Of a stretch of 11,786 bases of DNA, positions 7,462-11,786 are shown in pieces (position 1 is the stretch's first letter; every line of letters begins with the position of its first letter). The notes under the pieces were generated by a model. The model was not told where the DNA came from, ran no database searches, and saw only the letters and a program-made list of their open reading frames with translations. The stretch comes from an uncultured Eubacteriales bacterium. GTDB taxonomy: Bacteria; Bacillota; Clostridia; Christensenellales; Aristaeellaceae. Where the stretch lies: NCBI GenBank assembly GCA_900553315.1, contig USCW01000035.1, forward strand, positions 1 through 11,786, given 5' to 3'. The translations under genes were made by a program, and so were the position numbers.

Positions 7462-7797
7462 TTAGTGCGCGGATGGGTCTCGGCGGGCCTTTTCAGTGAG
7501 GAATTCCATAAAATCCGTCAGCTCAGCCAGCGCCTCTATAGGAAAGTCGTGTGGAAGCCGAAGCACGCGCTCTTCCGAGTCCACGGGGCGGGGATTGTCC
7601 GTCATCTTTAGCAGATAATCGACTGAAACATGAAAATATCGGGCAATACGAACTTTTACGGGGTCCGGCGGGTCGCTTTTGTCCCGCTCATAAGAAGAAA
7701 TCGAGTGTTTGTTAATTTGCAAAAGCTCCGCCAGCTCATCCTGCGTCAAACCGGCTTCCTTGCGAAGCGCATACAGCCGTTCTCCAATCATCTGCAT
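7462..7797 (-). CDS. XRE-family (Cro/CI-type HTH) transcriptional regulator
   Basis: A 111-residue DNA-binding protein. Residues 4-62 form a typical HTH_3 domain (IGERLYALRKEAGLTQDELA, then INKHSISSYERDKSDPP and VRIARYFHVSVDYLL). The rest (VDSEERVLRLPHDFPIEALAELTDFMEFL...) is a short helical tail that may serve dimerisation. ATG at 7797-7795 follows AAGGAG at a usual spacing; a second in-frame ATG two codons later is less well placed. The gene diverges from the membrane-protein gene that leads into scfA/scfB, so autoregulation and control of that neighbour are plausible but unproven. No strong terminator is seen after the stop, only a weak GCGC hairpin and an A/T palindrome before the tRNA promoter, so some readthrough into the tRNA is possible. 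Confidence 0.93.
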   Translation of the reverse strand: MQMIGERLYALRKEAGLTQDELAELLQINKHSISSYERDKSDPPDPVKVRIARYFHVSVDYLLKMTDNPRPVDSEERVLRLPHDFPIEALAELTDFMEFLTEKARRDPSAH

Positions 7798-7828
7798 CGG
7801 CTCTCCTTCCTAAATATTTATGAACTAT

Positions 7829-7857
7829 ATTATACAGCCCTCTATAAGAAAACACAA
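7829..7857 (-). promoter_or_regulatory. Promoter of the XRE regulator gene
   Basis: On the minus strand TTGTGT (7857-7852), a 17-bp spacer and TATAAT (7834-7829), about 31 bases before the start codon. The remaining 7858-7995 region must hold the divergent promoter of the membrane-protein gene; only a weak candidate (TACAAT at 7906-7911 with a T-rich -35 region) is visible. Confidence 0.75.
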
Positions 7858-7995
7858 GCGAACGACAAAATGCGAGCAATGATTTTTTCCTACTATATGG
7901 AATTTTACAATCCTGACAGAATCGTCGGAGCATCTTTGCCGTCTTCCCTGCATAGATACCTTCTGACAAGAAAATCCGCAGGGAGGCTGACGCAT

Positions 7996-8415
7996 ATGGC
8001 ACAGACACAAACCTTTACCCATCGAAAATCCTCGTCCCGCCGCAGAAGCGGGCGACTGACGCGGCTCCTGCGCGGACTGAGCGTCAGCGTATTGGTCACG
8101 CTCATCGGCGTGGCGCTCTTCTCGCTGCTGATGCAGTGGATGCGGCCCTCGGACAGCGTGATCCGTGTGTTCAACCAGATTTTGAAGCTCACCTCTATCG
8201 CGTTGGGCGTGCTGGCGGCGGTCGGACGTGGCGGAGAGAAGGGGCTAATCCGCGGCGCAGCGGTGGGGCTGTGCTATATGGGACTGGGCGTGGCGCTGTA
8301 TGCGCTGCTCTCCGGACAGCAGGCCTCCTTCTCTTCTTATCTGGCCGATCTGGCCATGGGCGTGGCCGGCGGCGGCATTGTCGGCATGATTTTGTCGAAT
8401 ATTTCTGCGAAGTGA
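7996..8415 (+). CDS. Four-helix membrane protein, TIGR04086-like
   Basis: A 139-residue integral membrane protein. A basic cytoplasmic N-terminus (residues 8-26, rich in Arg and Lys) precedes four hydrophobic segments at about 28-48, 60-78, 84-106 and 114-134. Glycines in VGRGGEKGLIRGAAVGLCYMG (76-96, in outline) and MGVAGGGIVGMILSN (121-135) match the look of the TIGR04086 (YrzE-like) family, whose function is unknown. From memory that family often sits beside the SCIFF peptide gene in Clostridia, as here. ATG at 7996 follows GGGAGG at 7981-7986; the frame is open farther upstream but that part overlaps the divergent XRE gene and lacks a ribosome site. Possible roles, by position only, are export, immunity or anchoring linked to the ranthipeptide. 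Confidence 0.85.
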   Translation: MAQTQTFTHRKSSSRRRSGRLTRLLRGLSVSVLVTLIGVALFSLLMQWMRPSDSVIRVFNQILKLTSIALGVLAAVGRGGEKGLIRGAAVGLCYMGLGVALYALLSGQQASFSSYLADLAMGVAGGGIVGMILSNISAK

Positions 8416-8444
8416 TTGCAAGATGCACCGAAAGGATGTATAAT
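8416..8444 (+). promoter_or_regulatory. Promoter of scfA
   Basis: TTGCAA (8416-8421), a 17-bp spacer and TATAAT (8439-8444). The -35 box starts on the base after the stop codon of the membrane-protein gene, so scfA can be transcribed on its own. The start codon is 36 bases past the -10. Confidence 0.85.
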
Positions 8445-8479
8445 AATGCTATACCCTAAACTTGAGGAGGAATGCAATT

Positions 8480-8677
8480 ATGAAGCATATTGAAACCATC
8501 CAGAATCCCTGCTTGAAGCAGTCCTTGATGCACGGCGGCTGCGGCGAGTGCCAGGCTTCCTGCCAGAGCGCCTGCAAGACCAGCTGCACCGTGGCGAATC
8601 AGTCCTGCGCCAACAAGGAGAACAATGCCGTGCTGGCTGGCAACGAGGGCAAGCTGAACCGCTCCTTCGGCAAGTAA
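8480..8677 (+). CDS. scfA: SCIFF (six-cysteines-in-forty-five) ranthipeptide precursor
   Basis: A 65-residue RiPP precursor. The core GGCGECQASCQSACKTSC (19-36), then TVANQSC (37-43), carries the six family cysteines at 21, 24, 28, 32, 36 and 43. In characterised SCIFF peptides a radical SAM enzyme links a Cys sulfur to a Thr to form a thioether; the KTSCT region is the likely site. The N-terminus MKHIETI is the usual leader. Two features are atypical: an additional Cys11 in the leader, and a 22-residue cysteine-free hydrophilic tail after Cys43 (ANKENNAVLAGNEGKLNRSFGK, 44-65, in outline), whereas the family usually ends near residue 45. ATG at 8480 follows GAGGAGG nine bases upstream. The maturase gene lies 76 bases downstream beyond a terminator. 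Confidence 0.96.
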   Translation: MKHIETIQNPCLKQSLMHGGCGECQASCQSACKTSCTVANQSCANKENNAVLAGNEGKLNRSFGK

Positions 8678-8698
8678 TAACCCTTGAATCAACCATCG

Positions 8699-8726
8699 GG
8701 CAGGGGGATAAACTCCTGCCTTTTTT
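8699..8726 (+). terminator. Intercistronic terminator between scfA and scfB
   Basis: Stem GGCAGGGG/CTCCTGCC (8699-8706 with 8713-8720, one G·T pair) closes a short A-rich loop and is followed by six T residues (8721-8726). No promoter is evident between it and scfB, so scfB is probably expressed by partial readthrough, giving an excess of precursor over enzyme. Confidence 0.85.
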
Positions 8727-8753
8727 CATGGATTCGAATCGGAGGAAGATATT

Positions 8754-10109
8754 TTGATTCATACGTTCAAGGCCGTTGGCCAGCCCATGATGCTGGACGT
8801 GGGAAGCGGCGCTGTACACGCCATTGACGAAATTGCCTACGACGTGCTGTCCCTGTGGAACGACCACACGCCGGAGGAGATCATCGCTGCTCTCTCCGAT
8901 AAGCACAGCCGCGAGGAGCTGGAGGAAGTCGTTGGGGAACTGCATCAGCTGGAAGAGATCGGTGCGCTGAACGCGCCTGACGATTACAGCAACATTGAAC
9001 TGCATGAGCCCGGCGTGGTGAAGGCTATGTGTCTGCACGCGGCCCACGACTGCAACCTGCGCTGCAAGTATTGCTTTGCGGCGACGGGGGATTTCTGCAT
9101 GGGCGAGCGTAAGCTGCTGCCCTACGAGGTGGGCAAAGCTGCGCTGGACTGGCTGGTGGAGAAGAGCGGAAAGCGCGTCAATCTGGAGGTAGACTTCTTC
9201 GGCGGCGAGCCGCTGATGAATTTTCCCGTGGTGAAGCGCTTGGTAGAGTACGGTCGCAGTCTGGAAAAGACGCACAACAAGCATTTCAAGTTCACCACCA
9301 CCACCAACTGCGTCTGCATGACCGACGAGATCATGGATTTCCTGAACAAAGAAATGGACAATGTGGTGATCTCAATGGACGGTCGTCCGGAGGTACACGA
9401 TCGGATGCGTCCCACAGCCAACGGCAAGGGCAGCTATGCGCTGATCGCGGAGAAGGCAAAGAAATTTGCCGAGAAGCGCGGTCAGAAGCAATACTACGTT
9501 CGTGGCACCTTCACGGGCTACAACAAGGATTTCGGCAACGATGTTCTGTTTTTAGCGGACGAGGGCTTTGAGCAGTTGTCCGTGGAACCTGTGGTGACGG
9601 ATCCCAGTTGTGAATATGCGCTGAAGGAAGAGGACTTGCCGGAGATCATGGCAGAGTACGATCGTTTGGCGCAGATTTATCTGGATCGCCGCGCGAACGG
9701 CAAGTGGTTCAACTTCTTCCACTTCATGGTGGACTTGGAGGGCGGCCCCTGCCTGCGCAAGCGTTTGACGGGCTGCGGTGCTGGCAACGAGTATGTGGCG
9801 GTCACGCCGGACGGCGACATTTACCCCTGCCATCAGTTTGTGGGCCGTGAGGGCTTCCGCATGGGCAGCGTGCTGGATGGCACCTTTGACCGGGAGATTC
9901 AGAAGAAGTTTGCGGCGAACAATGTGCTAAGCAAGGAGAAGTGCCGCGATTGCTGGGCACGCTTCTTCTGCAGCGGCGGCTGTGCAGCGAACGCGCACGC
10001 CTTCCACGGCGACATTTCCAAGCCCTACGATCTTGAGTGCCAGATGGAGCGCAAGCGTCTCGAATGCGCCATGGCCATCTACGCCAAGGAGCACGGGAAA
10101 ACGAAATAA
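8754..10109 (+). CDS. scfB: SCIFF maturase, radical SAM thioether-forming enzyme with SPASM domain
   Basis: A 451-residue cytosolic radical SAM enzyme that installs Cys-Thr thioether bonds in the ScfA precursor. Residues 1-85 are the precursor-recognition (RRE/PqqD-like) region, opening MIHTFK and including LDVGSGAVHAIDEIAYDVL (14-32). The [4Fe-4S] motif CNLRCKYC (Cys100, 104, 107) and FFGGEP (148-153), which contacts SAM, follow. The C-terminal SPASM region supplies auxiliary-cluster cysteines at 333, 341, 359, 397, 400, 406, 410 and 429. The start is TTG at 8754-8756, eight bases after GGAGG (8741-8745); the family opens MIHxF, and no in-frame ATG lies nearby. The rare start together with the upstream terminator suggests deliberately low expression. 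A long palindrome follows the stop codon. Confidence 0.96.
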   Translation: MIHTFKAVGQPMMLDVGSGAVHAIDEIAYDVLSLWNDHTPEEIIAALSDKHSREELEEVVGELHQLEEIGALNAPDDYSNIELHEPGVVKAMCLHAAHDCNLRCKYCFAATGDFCMGERKLLPYEVGKAALDWLVEKSGKRVNLEVDFFGGEPLMNFPVVKRLVEYGRSLEKTHNKHFKFTTTTNCVCMTDEIMDFLNKEMDNVVISMDGRPEVHDRMRPTANGKGSYALIAEKAKKFAEKRGQKQYYVRGTFTGYNKDFGNDVLFLADEGFEQLSVEPVVTDPSCEYALKEEDLPEIMAEYDRLAQIYLDRRANGKWFNFFHFMVDLEGGPCLRKRLTGCGAGNEYVAVTPDGDIYPCHQFVGREGFRMGSVLDGTFDREIQKKFAANNVLSKEKCRDCWARFFCSGGCAANAHAFHGDISKPYDLECQMERKRLECAMAIYAKEHGKTK

Positions 10110-10112
10110 GTG

Positions 10113-10169
10113 TGTGATTGCGAGGGAGGGGCCTTTTCTATCAGAAAAGGCCCCTCCCTCGCAATCACA
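10113..10169. terminator. 27-bp perfect palindrome, probable bidirectional terminator
   Basis: Arms 10113-10139 and 10143-10169 are perfectly complementary over 27 bp around a 3-nt centre (ATC). It starts three bases after the scfB stop and ends six bases before the stop of the convergent aconitase gene, so it fills the whole intergenic space. The flanks (ACATTTTATT on plus; CACACTTATTTCG on minus) are only moderately U-rich. Shared use by both convergent genes is inferred. Confidence 0.8.
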
Positions 10170-10175
10170 AACATT

Positions 10176-11786
10176 TTATTGATTCTCTCTCGTGTAGTTC
10201 AGCAGACCACCGGCGAGGATCATGCCGCGCTGGCGAGAAGTGAGGGGAAGGAGAACGGCGTAGTCGTGCCCCTTGGTCTCGTTGCGGAGCGTCAAGCACT
10301 CTTCACCGGCGGTAATGGCGGCGCGAACATTGGGCAGGGATAGCTCGTCCATCTGGTCAATATCAGCGTAGTCCGCTTCATCGGCAAAGGTCAGGGGCAG
10401 TATGCCGTTGTTAATCAGGTTCGCCTGATGAATCCGTGCAAAGGATTTCGCTATAACCGCACGAATGCCCAGATACAGCGGCACCAGTGCCGCATGCTCA
10501 CGGCTGGAGCCCTGACCGTAGTTCTGCCCAGCCACTAGAATGCCGCCCTTCTCTGCCTTCGCACGGGCCGGGAACGTCGCATCCACCGGGGTTAGGCAGT
10601 AGTCGCTCAGGTAGGGAATGTTGCTGCGATAGGGCAAAAGCTTCGCGTTGGAGGGCATAATGTGATCCGTTGTGATGTTGTCCTCCATCTTCAAAAGCAC
10701 CTTGCCGGAAACGGTTTCGGTAAGCGCCTTGCCCAAGGGGAACGGATGAATGTTCGGTCCGCGAACGACTTCCACCTCTGCCTCGTGCCCCGGCTCCACC
10801 GGCGGGATCACCAGATTGTCGTTATGCTCAAAATGCTCAGGCTGCGGAATCTCAAGATCAACGTCCAGCGTCCGGGGATCCGTCAATACGCCCGTCAGCG
10901 CCGAAATAGCCGCCGTTTCGCAGCTCACCAGATAAATGCCGGCCGAGGCGGTTCCGCTCCGGGCATAGAAATTGCGGTTGTTCGTCCGCAAAGACACCGC
11001 ACCCGTCCGTGGACTCTGTCCCATGCCGATGCACGGGCCGCACGCTGTTTCCAGAATCCGCGCACCCGCCGCCATCATGTCCGCCAAAGCGCCGTTTCGC
11101 GCCAGCATCGTCAATACCTGACGGCTGCCGGGGCCGATCACCAGCGATACGTCCGGGTGAACCCGCTTGCCCTTCAGGATACGCGCCACGCGCATCATGT
11201 CCTGATAGCTGGAATTCGTGCAGGAGCCGATGAACACCTGATCCACCTTGATGGGTCCGGCTTCCGCTACCGTCACGACGTTATCCGGCATGTGCGGACG
11301 TGCTACCAGCGGCTCCAACGCACTCAGGTCGATCTCGATCGTTTCATCATAGACCGCATCCGCGTCGGCGGACAGCGCCTGCCAATCGTCCTCACGATCC
11401 TGCGCCTTCAGGAATGCACGCGTTACCTCGTCGCTGGGGAAAACAGAGGTCGTTGCGCCAAGCTCTGCGCCCATGTTTGCAATGGTTGCACGCTCCGGCA
11501 CCGTCAGCGTCGCCACGCCGGGGCCGGTGTACTCCATAACCTTGCCCACGCCGCCCTTGACCGTCAGGCGGCGCAGCACCTCAAGGATGATGTCCTTCGC
11601 CGCTACGCCGTAGGGGAGACGACCTGTCAAATGCACGTTGACCACCTTCGGGCAGGTGAGATAATAGGCGCCGCCGCCCATGGCGACCGCCACGTCCAGT
11701 CCGCCCGCGCCGATGGCCAGCATACCGATACCGCCGCCCGTGGGGGTGTGGCTGTCGCTGCCCAGCATCTTCCAGCCCGGAATGCC
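10176..11786 (-). CDS. Aconitate hydratase, Aquifex-type (5' end beyond the window)
   Basis: The visible 536 residues are the C-terminal part of an aconitase-superfamily enzyme, which isomerises citrate and isocitrate through cis-aconitate. Counting from the window edge (Gly at 11786), LGSDSHTPTGG is at 8-18. The [4Fe-4S] ligands are Cys189 (FIGSCTNSS), Cys249 and Cys252 (ACGPCIGMG). The swivel domain shows DNITTDHIMPSNAKLLPYRS (369-388) and the substrate-binding GQGSSREHAA (424-433). The combined large-plus-swivel layout and short length fit the Aquifex-type aconitase (TIGR01342) found in Clostridia, rather than split LeuCD or the 890-residue AcnA; homoaconitase activity cannot be excluded. 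An internal ATG at 11768 is not the start, since family sequence (GIPGWK) continues to the edge. It is convergent with scfB. Confidence 0.93.
   Translation of the reverse strand, partial: GIPGWKMLGSDSHTPTGGGIGMLAIGAGGLDVAVAMGGGAYYLTCPKVVNVHLTGRLPYGVAAKDIILEVLRRLTVKGGVGKVMEYTGPGVATLTVPERATIANMGAELGATTSVFPSDEVTRAFLKAQDREDDWQALSADADAVYDETIEIDLSALEPLVARPHMPDNVVTVAEAGPIKVDQVFIGSCTNSSYQDMMRVARILKGKRVHPDVSLVIGPGSRQVLTMLARNGALADMMAAGARILETACGPCIGMGQSPRTGAVSLRTNNRNFYARSGTASAGIYLVSCETAAISALTGVLTDPRTLDVDLEIPQPEHFEHNDNLVIPPVEPGHEAEVEVVRGPNIHPFPLGKALTETVSGKVLLKMEDNITTDHIMPSNAKLLPYRSNIPYLSDYCLTPVDATFPARAKAEKGGILVAGQNYGQGSSREHAALVPLYLGIRAVIAKSFARIHQANLINNGILPLTFADEADYADIDQMDELSLPNVRAAITAGEECLTLRNETKGHDYAVLLPLTSRQRGMILAGGLLNYTRENQ

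Noticed and set aside
7430..7470. Possible terminator of the XRE gene (GCGC hairpin and GTTTTTT/AAAAAAC palindrome)
   Set aside because: The GC stem is only about 4 bp and the other stem is all A/T; too weak to call.
8728..8757. Nine-codon ORF (ATG 8728) whose TGA overlaps the scfB TTG start, possible translational coupling
   Set aside because: No ribosome site precedes the ATG, which is two bases from the terminator T-run.
8478..9284. 268-codon minus-strand frame over scfA/scfB
   Set aside because: Antisense of two genes recognised by family motifs; no ribosome site evidence.

Overview
The window looks like chromosomal DNA from an anaerobic member of class Clostridia, probably an uncultured gut-type Oscillospirales or Christensenellales relative. 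The reasons are a SCIFF (ranthipeptide) precursor with its radical SAM maturase, a TIGR04086-like four-helix membrane protein, an Aquifex-type aconitase, strong AGGAGG ribosome binding sites, TTGACA/TATAAT promoters and many Rho-independent terminators in fairly GC-rich DNA. The lineage is inferred from gene content, not from a search.

Left part (1-2650): a GC-rich, hairpin-dense non-coding block (about 20-195) that resembles intergenic repeat DNA; a terminator and a decayed small membrane protein gene with an in-frame TGA, both on the minus strand; a D-2-hydroxyacid dehydrogenase (minus) with its own terminator; then yebC (plus) with an extended -10 promoter and terminator.

Middle (2650-6925): an orphan DUF262/HNH (GmrSD-like) protein with its own promoter, in visibly AT-richer DNA, a candidate single-gene defence nuclease. 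Next is a divergent pair: an AraC-family regulator (minus) and a GH4 alpha-galactosidase melA (plus), which probably form a local sugar-responsive unit. melA is monocistronic and no transporter is present.

Right part (6925-11786): a gene-poor stretch with a 63-nt imperfect palindrome, a possible 27-codon ORF and a tRNA-Pro(GGG) (minus) with perfect-spacing promoter and terminator. An XRE-family regulator (minus) diverges from a TIGR04086-like membrane protein (plus). That gene is followed by scfA (SCIFF precursor) under a strong promoter that begins directly after the membrane-protein stop codon, an intercistronic terminator, and scfB (TTG start). A 27-bp perfect palindrome separates scfB from a convergent aconitase gene that runs off the right edge.

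The most interesting unit is 7462-10109: the ranthipeptide pair with its membrane-protein neighbour and nearby regulator. The core system is known. The 65-residue precursor with a long cysteine-free tail and an extra cysteine appears atypical.
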